The position numbers were made by a program, and so were the translations under genes. Below are positions 31,327 to 42,300 of a stretch of DNA of 64,000 bases, one piece after another (positions within the stretch are counted from its first letter, which is position 1; every line of letters begins with the position of its first letter). The notes beneath the pieces are model-generated. The model was not told where the DNA came from. It searched no databases and saw only the letters and a program-made list of their open reading frames with translations. Where the stretch lies: contig CAMDOM010000003.1 of the NCBI GenBank assembly GCA_945903645.1, positions 1 through 64,000 of the forward strand. Direction: 5' to 3'. The stretch is from Chryseobacterium gleum (GTDB lineage Bacteria > Bacteroidota > Bacteroidia > UBA10329).

Positions 31327-34300
31327 ATGAAGCGATTTTATTTTGGTACGCTTTTGTTGTTGGTGGGGTTTTCTTCTTTCGCTCAGCCATATGGCGATTC
31401 GAAATACAAGCAGAAATTAACAAAAGCAGATGCCCTTATTTTTAATGGTGCCTTTGCCGAAGCTTTACCGCTTTTAGAAGAATTGCACGCTACGGATACA
31501 TCCATTGCCAATGTGAACTTTCTTCTTGGTATTTGCCATCTCAATGGCACCAAAAACTATTTGCAGGCTATTCGTTTCTTCGAGAATGCCTCTCGGGATG
31601 TATCCAAAGATTATACTGAGGTCAATTGGAAAGAGCGAAAAGCTCCAGGTCTTACCTATCTGTATTTAGGTAGAGCTTATCATTACCTAAACCAATTCGA
31701 TAAGGCGGTATCGAACTACTATAATTACCGCTCTTTTATTGATATTGATGATTTAGAGACCTACAACAAGGTTCGTATGGTAATTAAACATGCGGAAAAC
31801 GCAATGGAACTAATCAAAGTTCCCGTAAATGTTGACATTACAAATCTTGGAGCAACCATAAATTCTGTCTACTCGGATTATTCGCCAATAATTTCGGCAG
31901 GTGGGGAAATATTAATCTTTACTTCGAGAAGACCAGGAGGTACTTCTGATGCAAAGGATAAGGACGGTTCTTATTTTGACGATATCTACGTAAGTAAGCG
32001 GTCAGCAAATGATACTTGGGGTAAACCAATGCGCATTGGCGGTGGTATTAATACGGTTGGACATGAAGCGGCCATTGGTATTTCTCCAGATGGACAAACC
32101 TTGTTTATCTATAAAGATGATAACGGTGATGGCAACATTTATCGAAGTGATTTGAAAGAGAGCGAATGGTCAGCTCCTGTCAAAATGGAAAGCAATATCA
32201 ATACTTCCTCATGGGAAACACATGTTGCTGTTTCGCATCAAGGAGATATGTTGGTGTTTACATCTAATCGTACAGGCGGCTATGGAGTTAGAGATTTGTG
32301 GTATTGCTTGCGATTGCCCGATGGAAGTTGGGGTCTTGCACAAAGTATGGGCAGTGTTGTAAATACACAGTTCGAAGAAGATTCTCCTTTCTTGGCCTTT
32401 GATGGCAAAACGCTCTTTTTTAGCTCTCAGGGTCATACCTCGATGGGAGGTTTTGATATTTTTCGTTCGGAGTTTGTGGAAGGAGCATGGACTGAACCAG
32501 AGAATTTAGGTTATCCTATCAATACAGCAGAAGATGAAGTCTTTTTCGTTTTAGCCGCAGATGGAGAAACGGCTTACTACAGTTCCAGAAAAGTTGGTGG
32601 TTTTGGCGATACAGATTTGTATACCATGCGATTGAATCCGAAACAGGCTGATGTCATGACGGTAGCCAAAGGCCAAATGTTGGTTCCCGCAATGAATTAT
32701 GTAAATCTCAAAGCAAGTATTGTTGTTCGAGATGCTGCTGGAAATGACGTAGGAAATTACCTGCCGAATCAATATTCAGGCTATTACATTCTCTTGCTTA
32801 ATCCTGGAGAAAAATACACTGTCGAGTACAGAGTGCAAGGATATGAGTCGATTGTTAAACAAATATCAGTTGACGAGAATACATCCTATAACAAGATTTT
32901 GCGTCCTGTAGATTTGGATACAGTTGTGTTTGGCGAAGATTTGCTGGCACTCCAAGATAAGAAACGAGTAACAGTGGAGGAGACACAATTAGCCGAAGCT
33001 AAAACGAAAGAACTGCTTCGTTTGCAAGAAGAATCACTTTTGAATGCTGAGTTGGATGTTAAGAAGTCAGAGGAAGAAATGGCAAGTTTGGAGAAACAGT
33101 TTGCGATTGACGAAGAAAACAGGAAGCAAATTGAAAGGGTAAACGAGTTAGCTCTATCTGAGGCTGAAGAAGCGGAAAGACAATTAAAGGAGGAACAAGC
33201 CAAACGCAATACGGCCGAGTCTCAGTTGATTCAGACTCAAGAAGAAATAGCTCAGAAAAAATCTAGAGAGCGTGTTAAAAAGGAGCTAGAAGCTAAGGCT
33301 CGAGCAAAAGCCATTGAAACAGCTAGATTAGTTGCTGAACAACAAGCATTGGAAGCGACCCAGGATCCAACTGCTCAATCAGAAGAGACTAAAACTGAGC
33401 AAGTGGTGGAGGAAGTTATTTCTGCTACAACCGTAGGGGAGATTCAAAAGGATGAGCAACTAGCTGAAGCCTTAGCGAAAGCTGAAAAGGACGCGCAGCT
33501 AGCAATGGAAGAATCTGCGCGGCAAGAAGCCGAGAAGATTCGTATTCAGAATGAATTGTCTCAAGCCCAAGTTGTTGAAGAGGCAAGGATAGCAGCAGAT
33601 GAATTACTGAAAATTAAACAGGAAGAGGATGCTCTAGCCAGTGAAGCCATTGAAGTCCCAATGGTGGAAACAGCCGAAGAAAATGCTCAAAAAGAATTAA
33701 CTCCATCTGAGGAGGAAGCGCGTAAGAGAGAGGTTTTTAAGAGGAGATTAGAAGATTTAAAGAAGAAAAAACTCGAACAAGCCGCACCACCAGTAGTTGA
33801 AAATGCTTTTCAAACAGTAGCTGATACGGTTCAGAAAGCGGTATCTGCTGATGAAACTGTTGAGAAAGAGTCTGACTCAATCGTACCAACTGAGGTTCAA
33901 CCGACTATTGAACAAGAGATTGTTTCCAACGAAATAAACGAGCAAGTTGAAGCAACTGCAAGTTTGGTGGATGATTCATTAAAATATCTCATCGAAAGAA
34001 AACAAGCAGAGGAATCGGAATTACTTGCTAAACAGCAGGAGGAGATTCTTGCACAGCAGCGGTTAATTGAAGAGGAAAACCAAAGAAAAATTAAGGAAGC
34101 TGAAATCAGCGAACAATTATTGATTGCTAAACGAGAGGAAGCAGAGTTACGTGCTCAACAAGAGAAAGAATTAGAGGTTAAGTCGGTAGAAGGAGATGAT
34201 GAAAGTGTTTCTTTAGAGGAGAATGCAAAAACACTTGAGAAGTTAAATGAAGATCGCTTGAGTAACGAACTGCGGCTGCAAAAACTTAAGGATGAATTGG

Positions 34301-35988
34301 CTAAATTGAAGGAGGAGGCATTAGCTAAAGAAAGGGAAATTGAAGCAAGACAGCGGGAAGAAGATGCGTTGTTGGCTAGGCAGCAAGAGGAACTTCGCGT
34401 GCAACAGCAACTGGAGCAGGAAGCTACTGAACGTAGATTGAAAGAGGAAGCTTTAGCGAAAGAAATTGAGGAGAAGAAACGGTTGGAAGCTGAATTGTTT
34501 TTAAAACAACAGGAGGAAATTATTGCTCAACAACGACTAGAAGAGGAATTGGCTGCTAGAAAGTTGAAAGAAGAAGAGTTGGCTAAAGAAATTGAAACCA
34601 AGCAACGTGAGGAGGCAGAATTAGTTGCAATACAACAGGAAGCTGAGCGGGTAACCCAGCTTAAAATGGCGGAAGAAGCGAAGGCACGAGAACTGGAAGA
34701 AAAGCAACGTGAGGAAGCAGCATTGTTGGTAAAACAGAGAGAAGAGGAAATTCTTGCTCAGCAACGATTGGAGGAGGAATTGGCTACTAGAAAACTGAAA
34801 GAAGAAGAGCTCGCCAGAGAAATTGAAGATAAGCAACGTGAAGAGGCAAAATCATTAGCAATACAACAGGAAGCTGAACGGTTAGCCCAGCTTAAAATGG
34901 CGGAAGAAGCGAAAGCAAGGGAACTGGAAGAAAAGCAGCGAGAGGAAGCAGCATTGTTGGTAAAGCAGAGAGAAGAAGAAATTGCTGTGCAACGAGCGCT
35001 ACAAGAGCAAGAACAAGCTCAAACTTTAGAGTTGAAGCAACGGAATGCTGCTGAATTGTTGAAGACGCAACAGGAGGAAGAAATAGCGAAGCAGCTTGCT
35101 GTAAAACAGGAAATAGAAAATAAATTAGCTGAAGAAGCGTCAGTAAAAAAACTTGAAGAACAAAAACAATCGGAAGCTCAAGTAATGTTAGAGCAAAGTG
35201 AGGGGAAATCTAACAATAGTCTAGAGGCAAAACAAGATATTCAAGGTAAAGTTGATTGGGAAGCAATTGCTAAGGAGCGCCAATTAATCATCTTGGCGTA
35301 TGAAAAAGATAAGCGCGAACGAGCAAAATTAGAGATTGAGCAACAGGCTCAGAAAAATGTGAATGATGCAAGTTCAAAAAACAATCCCGTTCAACAAAAT
35401 CTGGATGTTAGTACATTTATTGCACAGAATAAAAAACTTGTACAAGAAAATGTGGAGATGAAATCTCAGCTCGATGAGATGAATGCTAAACTAGACATAA
35501 TATTGGTGGAGGTAAGAAAGAGAAATGAGATGGCCCCACCAGTTAATCCTTATGATGAAGAAGCAGTATCTGCTCTTAACAGTGGAAAAAAATTAATTCT
35601 ACAAAATATTTTATTCGATTACAATAAAGCAAGACTTCGGGGAAGTTCTGAACGGGAATTGGACAAATTAGCCAATTTCCTTTTGAATAACGAGAGTATT
35701 AAACTCACAATTTCTGGTCATACTGATGCCAACGGTGAACCAGACTATAATTTACGACTTTCAAGGGCACGGGCCGAATCGGTTCAGAACTATCTTATTT
35801 CACGGGGTATTTCGAAAAATAGACTGAAAGCAATTGGTTTTGGACAGTCTATGCCAATCGCTAAAAATGTTGATGGAAACGGAGATGACAATCCAATAGG
35901 TCGTCAATTAAATAGACGTATTGAGATTAATGTTACGGAAGGTGATGCTGGTTTAATTCAGACGAAAGAGGTCGAAATTCCAGATTGA
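31327..35988 (+). CDS. giant PorE-like protein: TPR, PD40 propeller, beta domain, ~850-residue coiled coil, OmpA
   Basis: A 1,553-residue exported protein with signal peptide (FGTLLLLVGFSSFAQ). Domains in order: TPR helices ~25-150; PD40 propeller ~165-440 with LFFSSQGHTSMGGFDIF; regulatory beta domain ~445-525; a very long Glu/Lys/Gln/Ala/Leu coiled coil ~540-1,385 containing a 77-residue tandem duplication; an OmpA peptidoglycan-binding domain from ~1,425 (ILFDYNKARLRGSS, SGHTDANGEPDYNLRLS, GRQLNRRIEI). The outer domains match PorE, but PorE has no such insertion. A continuous helix of that length would be well over 100 nm, far more than the periplasm. The OmpA end implies an anchor on peptidoglycan. 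Bundle, folded-back or surface-spanning arrangements remain open. Confidence 0.85.
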   Translation: MKRFYFGTLLLLVGFSSFAQPYGDSKYKQKLTKADALIFNGAFAEALPLLEELHATDTSIANVNFLLGICHLNGTKNYLQAIRFFENASRDVSKDYTEVNWKERKAPGLTYLYLGRAYHYLNQFDKAVSNYYNYRSFIDIDDLETYNKVRMVIKHAENAMELIKVPVNVDITNLGATINSVYSDYSPIISAGGEILIFTSRRPGGTSDAKDKDGSYFDDIYVSKRSANDTWGKPMRIGGGINTVGHEAAIGISPDGQTLFIYKDDNGDGNIYRSDLKESEWSAPVKMESNINTSSWETHVAVSHQGDMLVFTSNRTGGYGVRDLWYCLRLPDGSWGLAQSMGSVVNTQFEEDSPFLAFDGKTLFFSSQGHTSMGGFDIFRSEFVEGAWTEPENLGYPINTAEDEVFFVLAADGETAYYSSRKVGGFGDTDLYTMRLNPKQADVMTVAKGQMLVPAMNYVNLKASIVVRDAAGNDVGNYLPNQYSGYYILLLNPGEKYTVEYRVQGYESIVKQISVDENTSYNKILRPVDLDTVVFGEDLLALQDKKRVTVEETQLAEAKTKELLRLQEESLLNAELDVKKSEEEMASLEKQFAIDEENRKQIERVNELALSEAEEAERQLKEEQAKRNTAESQLIQTQEEIAQKKSRERVKKELEAKARAKAIETARLVAEQQALEATQDPTAQSEETKTEQVVEEVISATTVGEIQKDEQLAEALAKAEKDAQLAMEESARQEAEKIRIQNELSQAQVVEEARIAADELLKIKQEEDALASEAIEVPMVETAEENAQKELTPSEEEARKREVFKRRLEDLKKKKLEQAAPPVVENAFQTVADTVQKAVSADETVEKESDSIVPTEVQPTIEQEIVSNEINEQVEATASLVDDSLKYLIERKQAEESELLAKQQEEILAQQRLIEEENQRKIKEAEISEQLLIAKREEAELRAQQEKELEVKSVEGDDESVSLEENAKTLEKLNEDRLSNELRLQKLKDELAKLKEEALAKEREIEARQREEDALLARQQEELRVQQQLEQEATERRLKEEALAKEIEEKKRLEAELFLKQQEEIIAQQRLEEELAARKLKEEELAKEIETKQREEAELVAIQQEAERVTQLKMAEEAKARELEEKQREEAALLVKQREEEILAQQRLEEELATRKLKEEELAREIEDKQREEAKSLAIQQEAERLAQLKMAEEAKARELEEKQREEAALLVKQREEEIAVQRALQEQEQAQTLELKQRNAAELLKTQQEEEIAKQLAVKQEIENKLAEEASVKKLEEQKQSEAQVMLEQSEGKSNNSLEAKQDIQGKVDWEAIAKERQLIILAYEKDKRERAKLEIEQQAQKNVNDASSKNNPVQQNLDVSTFIAQNKKLVQENVEMKSQLDEMNAKLDIILVEVRKRNEMAPPVNPYDEEAVSALNSGKKLILQNILFDYNKARLRGSSERELDKLANFLLNNESIKLTISGHTDANGEPDYNLRLSRARAESVQNYLISRGISKNRLKAIGFGQSMPIAKNVDGNGDDNPIGRQLNRRIEINVTEGDAGLIQTKEVEIPD
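34513..34974 (+). repeat. 231-bp in-frame tandem duplication in the coiled coil
   Basis: Copy A at 34513-34743 and copy B at 34744-34974 are highly similar, with mostly silent differences. Each encodes 77 residues, eleven heptads, so the coiled-coil register is kept. Shorter echoes of the unit lie upstream from about 34030. Confidence 0.85.
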
Positions 35989-36137
35989 GTAAGTCGTTCA
36001 TAGTATTATTCGGATGAATAGTCTAGATTCATAATTCATTTCATTGTTGTAGTTTTAAGCCCAAACAGTATTAATTGGCATCAAGTGTATTCTTTACGTG
36101 TTTTACGTAGTGTTGTAGTGAGAAATAGCGCAAAAGA

Positions 36138-39100
36138 ATGAGTTTTAAGAGTGTTTGGTTTGTATTTCTTTCAGCGTGTATATGCACTCCTTTGAGTGAG
36201 GTTATAGCGCAGTCGAGAGACATTCGACAAGTGACAGAAGAAGAGCTTAACAAGGAAATTGTTGAAACTGAAGAGCAACGTGAGCAAAGGAGAGCAAAGG
36301 TTACGCTTAAAGGAGCTATGGAGCACTACTGGAATGGGAATTTCCGCGCAAGTCTGGAAGATTTTTTAGTGCTATTGGCCAAATCTCCTGCTGATATCGA
36401 TTTGAATTTTTACATCGGAGCTAGCTATTTGGAGACCAATATTGACAAACGTCTAGCTATATCCTATTTGGAATATGTAGTACAGCAACCCAAGTTTCCG
36501 AAGGAAGCAATATATCAATTGGGCAGGGCTTACATGTTTGCTAACAGATTTGATGAGGCTATCATTACATTTAATAAATACAAAGACATACAAAGAGGAA
36601 AGGAGGATAACATTATCACCGGTTCGCGTATGATTGAAATGTGCTTTAATGCAAAGCAGCTAGTAAAGTATCCACGAAATGTGAAGTTTGAAAATCTTGG
36701 AAGTACTGTAAATTCTGCATATCCAGACTACAATCCTTTCATTCCAGAAGATGAATCGTTTATAGTTTTTACAACTAAGCGTCCAGATTGTTTAGGCTTG
36801 CAACTCGACTATGACGGATATAAAACACCAGATATATTTCTTGCCAGAACGTCAAAAGGAGAGTTTCGTGAAGCGCGCAATGTTGGTTCTTCCGTGAATA
36901 CTGAATGGTATGAAGAAGTTGTAGGCGTTTCAGCAGATGGGGCTGAGTTGATGGTCTACATTGATAACTTTGACGGATACGATGATATTTTCGTGTCTCC
37001 TAGAAAAGGAAGGTTCTTTGATGAGTATTATGACATTGGTAAAAATGTAAACTCTGACGATATAGAGACTACTGCCAGTATGTCTACTGACGGTAGTTTA
37101 CTATTCTTTTCTCGTGAGTTGGAAGAACAAACAAAAACTGGAACTGATTTATTCTATGCAAGAAAATTACCCAATGGGACATGGGGTACTCCAATTAAGC
37201 TTCCTGATGTAATTAATACTCAATATAACGAGAGTTTCCCGCACTTATCATCTGATGGTAAGACTTTTTATTTTTCATCAGAAGGACATTCGAGTATGGG
37301 TGGCTTCGATATGTTTATGTCTGAATTCGATGAAGTAACCGGACTTTTTGGCATTCCCAAAAACGTTGGGTATCCTATCAATACAGTGGATGACGATTTC
37401 AATATCTCAATGAGCACTACTGGGAGGTATGGCTATACTTCGCAATTTAGACCCGATGAAGGATTTGGTGAACGTGATATTTATCGGGTTACGTTTCTCG
37501 ATGTGGACCCAGTTTATACGGTAGTGAGAGGTTCTATAACCAACATTAGGGATAGTTTAGAGCGAAATCCTTTGTATAAAGTCGGAAAGTTTGAAATTAC
37601 GATAACGGATATGAACACGGATGCGGATATCGGAACTTATAGACCAAATAAGGTTTCTAGCAACTACGTTCAAGTATTGGAACCTGGCGAGTATTGCGTT
37701 TATGTTCAAGGAGAGCTTTTCTACGATACATCTGCTGTTGTAACTGTATTGGGTAAAGATGCTCAGGTGAGTGACTTAATAAAAGACTACACACTTCGTC
37801 CTGATCCTGATGCCATTAGTCGTGCAGGGTTGCAATCGTCAGATGGTGGCGCGATTTATGCCATGTCTGGTAGTGATGATAAGACCGCACGACTGTGGGA
37901 GTTGCCGTCAGGAAAACAGGTTCTTAAATTGGAAGATACTGATAAAGTTAGTGCTGTAGCTTTTTCTAATACGGGAAAGTATGCTGTTACAGGAACAAAC
38001 AATGGCCAAGTGACGCTTTGGACCATCCCTGATGGGGGAAAGTATAAAACAATGAAAGGACACAGGTCGGTCATTACCGCTGCCGAGTTTACCCCAAATG
38101 GGAAATATGTTTTAACCTCAAGTGAAGATTCTACACTTCGTTTGTGGAACGTGGAAACTGGCGCAGTTGAGAAAACTTATTTAGGTCATGAAGCAAAGGT
38201 TAATGGTCTATCTATTTCATCTGACGGAAAACAATTTGTTTCTGTGTCAGAGGATGGCAACGCTTTGATGTGGGAATTAATGACCGAAGAATTGGTAGGT
38301 GTGTACGATGGTCATAAAGGTGCTGTGAATGCGGTCGATTATTCACCAATAGGAAACTTTGTTGTGACAGCAGGCAATGATGGTACTATAGCGAAGTGGG
38401 ATGGAGCAAGTTCCGCAAAGCAATTAGAATTTTCTTTGCACAGTTCGCCTGTAAATGCTGTCAAAGTTTCTCCTGATGGCACAACTATTGTCTCTGGTAG
38501 TAAGAATGGATTTCTATACTCCTGGAATGCATTGGATGCTAAGGTTAAAAATGCCATGATAGGGTTAAGTTCTGCAAATACTGGAATTTTTATTTCGAAG
38601 AATAGCGAGTATGTAATTGCTAGTGATTTGACCAATACACCAAAGGTTTGGCAGCTTGGTTCTGGACATGACGTAGTCAGTTTAGTTGGTCATTTCAAAG
38701 GAATAAACGATGTTTGTTTTACTCCACATATAAAATTCCCAGAGAAAGTATCATCACCTTCAATGCGTTCTGAACCTGTTACAAGCACTGAGCTTGAGGG
38801 AGAAATTATTGCACTTGAAAAAGAGCTAGCAGAGATTGAAGTTCAAAGTGGTATGGGATATGATCCAACATTGCTTGATGCCAACGTAGACGGAACAAAA
38901 ATTTTAAAAGTAGGACAGAAAATAATCTTGAAAAGAATATACTTTGATTTCAATAAGTTTAATATCAGGGATGAATCGATTGTAGAATTATATAATCTTT
39001 TGGTATTCATTACGTCAAATCCGTCTGTTGTTGTGCAGATTTCAGGCCATACCGATTCTAGAGGAGCCGATGATTATAATTTAAAGTTGTCTCTAAATAG

Positions 39101-39308
39101 GGCAAAAAGTGTAGTTGCATGGTTAAAGGACCGTGATATACCATCAAAACGGATGACGGTAAAAGGGTTTGGTGAAACACAGCACATAGCGCCAAATGAC
39201 AATCCTGATGGAAAAGATAATCCAGACGGTCGTCAAATAAATAGACGTATCGAGATTACCATTGTAAGTGTAGGCGGTGATAAGTTAATAACCACGGTAG
39301 GAAAGTAG
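36138..39308 (+). CDS. double-propeller PorE-like protein: TPR, PD40, beta domain, WD40 propeller, OmpA
   Basis: A 1,056-residue exported protein with signal peptide (FVFLSACICTPLSEVIAQ). Order of domains: TPR helices ~50-170; PD40 propeller ~180-445 with FYFSSEGHSSMGGFDMF; regulatory beta domain ~460-545; then seven classical WD40-like blades at ~560-865 (ARLWELPSGKQ, VTLWTIPDGG, LRLWNVETGA, ALMWELMTEE, AKWDGASS, YSWNALDA, KVWQLGSG), with GH and SxDG turns as in eukaryotic WD40 proteins. A short acidic helix follows, and an OmpA domain at ~930-1,050 (SGHTDSRGADDYNLKLS, GRQINRRIEI). Two propellers plus a peptidoglycan anchor make a likely periplasmic interaction platform. The next gene starts 2 bp after the stop, so the two are surely co-transcribed. 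Confidence 0.85.
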   Translation: MSFKSVWFVFLSACICTPLSEVIAQSRDIRQVTEEELNKEIVETEEQREQRRAKVTLKGAMEHYWNGNFRASLEDFLVLLAKSPADIDLNFYIGASYLETNIDKRLAISYLEYVVQQPKFPKEAIYQLGRAYMFANRFDEAIITFNKYKDIQRGKEDNIITGSRMIEMCFNAKQLVKYPRNVKFENLGSTVNSAYPDYNPFIPEDESFIVFTTKRPDCLGLQLDYDGYKTPDIFLARTSKGEFREARNVGSSVNTEWYEEVVGVSADGAELMVYIDNFDGYDDIFVSPRKGRFFDEYYDIGKNVNSDDIETTASMSTDGSLLFFSRELEEQTKTGTDLFYARKLPNGTWGTPIKLPDVINTQYNESFPHLSSDGKTFYFSSEGHSSMGGFDMFMSEFDEVTGLFGIPKNVGYPINTVDDDFNISMSTTGRYGYTSQFRPDEGFGERDIYRVTFLDVDPVYTVVRGSITNIRDSLERNPLYKVGKFEITITDMNTDADIGTYRPNKVSSNYVQVLEPGEYCVYVQGELFYDTSAVVTVLGKDAQVSDLIKDYTLRPDPDAISRAGLQSSDGGAIYAMSGSDDKTARLWELPSGKQVLKLEDTDKVSAVAFSNTGKYAVTGTNNGQVTLWTIPDGGKYKTMKGHRSVITAAEFTPNGKYVLTSSEDSTLRLWNVETGAVEKTYLGHEAKVNGLSISSDGKQFVSVSEDGNALMWELMTEELVGVYDGHKGAVNAVDYSPIGNFVVTAGNDGTIAKWDGASSAKQLEFSLHSSPVNAVKVSPDGTTIVSGSKNGFLYSWNALDAKVKNAMIGLSSANTGIFISKNSEYVIASDLTNTPKVWQLGSGHDVVSLVGHFKGINDVCFTPHIKFPEKVSSPSMRSEPVTSTELEGEIIALEKELAEIEVQSGMGYDPTLLDANVDGTKILKVGQKIILKRIYFDFNKFNIRDESIVELYNLLVFITSNPSVVVQISGHTDSRGADDYNLKLSLNRAKSVVAWLKDRDIPSKRMTVKGFGETQHIAPNDNPDGKDNPDGRQINRRIEITIVSVGGDKLITTVGK

Positions 39309-39310
39309 TC

Positions 39311-42300
39311 ATGAGTAGTTCACGAATCTCCTTTATTTTCGGATGGACTATTGCAGTATTCTTCCTGTTTAATATTTGTGTTTCACTCGTTGCTGTAGGT
39401 CAGTCAAAGACCGCTTCCCTAAAGGATACTTTAAAATCGAATATTGTAGGACCGCTTGAATTTAAAGGAACAGTAGAAGAACTTGAGAAAAGCATAAAGG
39501 GAGCAATAGTTACTGTGTATGAAGATGCAGATGGTTCAGGAACTACTTTAACAGAGCTGAAGAAAATTGTCACTCCCGGAAATGGAGAATTTGCGATAAA
39601 GTTAGAAATCAACAAGCTTTACGTGATTAGGTTGGAAAAGACAGGGTATACAATGAAAGGGATTGACATTGATACCGATGTTCGAATGGCCAGACCCGAT
39701 AATACCAAAGTCCCTTTGTTTGAATTCAAGGTTGATATGGTTAAAGATACAGATGGATTAGCCTTTAGGAAATCTGTAGCTAAAGTATTCTATCAGATAA
39801 AACGAAACGTCTTTGAGTATGAGTTGGATTATACCAAAGAGGAAATGCAAGAGGAAGAGCAATTGCTTCGCGAACAAGAGGAAAAACGTAGACTTGCTGA
39901 ATTGGCAGCTCAAAAGAAGTTTGAAATTGACGAGGCAGCCAAAATACTTCGAGACCAGGAAAATGCAACTATTGAGGATAAAATTAAAGCTGCTATCACC
40001 ATAGGTAATGAAGATAAAAAGAGGACTATTGATGCTTTAGTTGAGATTTTTCCTCTTAATGACACATTAAGAGTTAAGAAAGCAGATGTCATTTTTACGG
40101 AATTACAGAAAGAACGGAAAAAAGATGGTGCTACATCTGCTACAATAAACTATAATTCTCTCTTTTCTGCAGCTAATGCTTTGGAAGCCAGTGTTGTGGA
40201 AAGTATCTCAAAAGAGCAAGTTAAAAAGATTGAGGAATTGCGTGCGGTAAAATTGGAAGCTGAAAAAAAGAGTAATGCCACAATGACTGTTCAGCAGCAG
40301 GCTTTGGAATTGGAAATGCGGGAGAAAATCGCTGCTGCAAACGTAAAGGACGAAGAGCGTAAAAAGATAGAGGAAAAAGCTAAAAACGACAAAGTTTATT
40401 ACGCTATTTTCGATTCGAATGGAGATCGCAAATTGGCCATTGCTGGATTACTTAAAACTTTTCCTAAAGGTGATTCCTATGCTGAAAAGAAAGCTGAAGC
40501 TATTTATTTGGAATATGAGAAAACAAGACTAGGAGGTACAGCGCTATCAAAGATGGACTTTTCAAAATTATTTGCCGCAGCTGATGTTGCAGAACAAGCG
40601 GCAATTAAAGAGGAGATTGGAAAAGCAGATACTAAAGATAGAATAAAAACGGAAGCCTTCCTAAAGAAAGAGGAAGAATTAAAATCTGTAGAGCAAAAGC
40701 AAAAAGCAGACATCATTCTTTTGGGGTTGAAGACCGAACCTAAAGACGAAGCGTCACAACTTGCTGTTTTTGTTGAATCCTTTCCGAAAAGTGATCCTTT
40801 TCGGCAAGAAAAGGCTCAGGCAATGTTTGAGGAATACACAGTGCAACAACAGTCCATAAAGAAAACTGGAAGTTCAACTACGGCCTTAGATTTTAGTTCA
40901 ATGTTTATGGCAGCTGAAGTAGCCGAGAAGGAAGCCGCACAGGTACAGAAAATGCAGCAGGCGAAGGAAAAAAATGCTGAACAAGATAAAATTGAGAAAA
41001 TAAGAGAAGAGGTTAGACAGGAAAAAATTCTTTTAGGTGAACAAGCCGCTAAGAACGCTAAGCAAGTTCATTTGGCGAAAATGGGCGAGGCTAAAACCCA
41101 AAAGGAGAAAGCAATAGGGCAAGCGTTAGAGTTGGGTGTTGGTGATAGGGCGAAAACCGTACAGGCCATTATTAGCACTTTTCCGAAAGGAACCGAGTTG
41201 CCACAATTGAAAGCTGAGGCCATTTATGATGCATATCTTGAGGAAGGTAAGCGTATTAAAAGTGCTGGTGTTGCGGGAGCTAAGCTAGACTTTGCCGTTC
41301 TTTTTCAAGCTGCGGAATTGGCAGAGTTAAAAGGATTAGAGCGTCAGTATGAAGAAAAACAGGCAGTTCAAGAAAAACAGAATATTGCTTACGAAGAGAA
41401 ACGGATAGATAAGAGTAAGGAGGTTTTACAAGAGAAAGCAAAAGAAGCTACTAAGGAACTCGCGGTAGCTGAACAGAAATATACCCAGACGGCTCAGCAA
41501 GTAGAGCAAAACAGACAAGCTAGAATTAAGGAAGATCAGCTTAGAGCTCAAGAAACTCAAAAGCAACTTGCGATGGAGCAAGCAAAGCGTGATGCCCTAG
41601 ATAGAGAGAGCCAAAGTACTGTTTTGGCGAAGTTAGAGGCAGAACGTAAATCTAGATTAATAGCTGAGGAGGCAAATAAGGAGCGATTGGCTTCAGCTAA
41701 ATTGGAGGAGCAACGAAAGTTGGAAGCAGCTGCTAAGGCTGAGGCTGATAAACTCCTTGCAATTGCAGAGAAGGAGCGTGCCTTGGCCAACGCTGCTAAA
41801 AAACAAACAGAAGAAGAGCAGCTCAAAGAGCAAGCGAAACGTGATGCAGCAGTATTGCTAGCAAAAGCTGAAGCGGACAAGTTGCGAGTTGCAAAAATGG
41901 AGGCTGGTGCTTTAGCATTAGAGACTAAAGCAATTGAAGATGCTAAGGCTGAAAAAATCCGAATTGCAACTAATATGGCAGAAGCCAAACCAAAGGCTGA
42001 GCGAACTAAGGAAGACGAGCGACTGCTAGCTCAGAGAGATGCAAAACTTAATACCGAAATCAAAGCTCTGGCGATTGCCGAAGCAAGTAAGGATCAGGAG
42101 GAGCAACGATTAAGATTTGAGGCACAGAAGGCTGCTAAGGCTGTGGATTTAGCCGCAGCAAATGAAGAAGTTGACCGTATTGAAAAGGAAAAACGGATTC
42201 AGGCTGAGGCCGATAAAATTCGCGCAGCAGAAGATCTTGCTAAAGCCAAGATTGAGGCGGAACGTCTCAAAGAAGAACAACGATTGGCTGCTGAAGCAGA

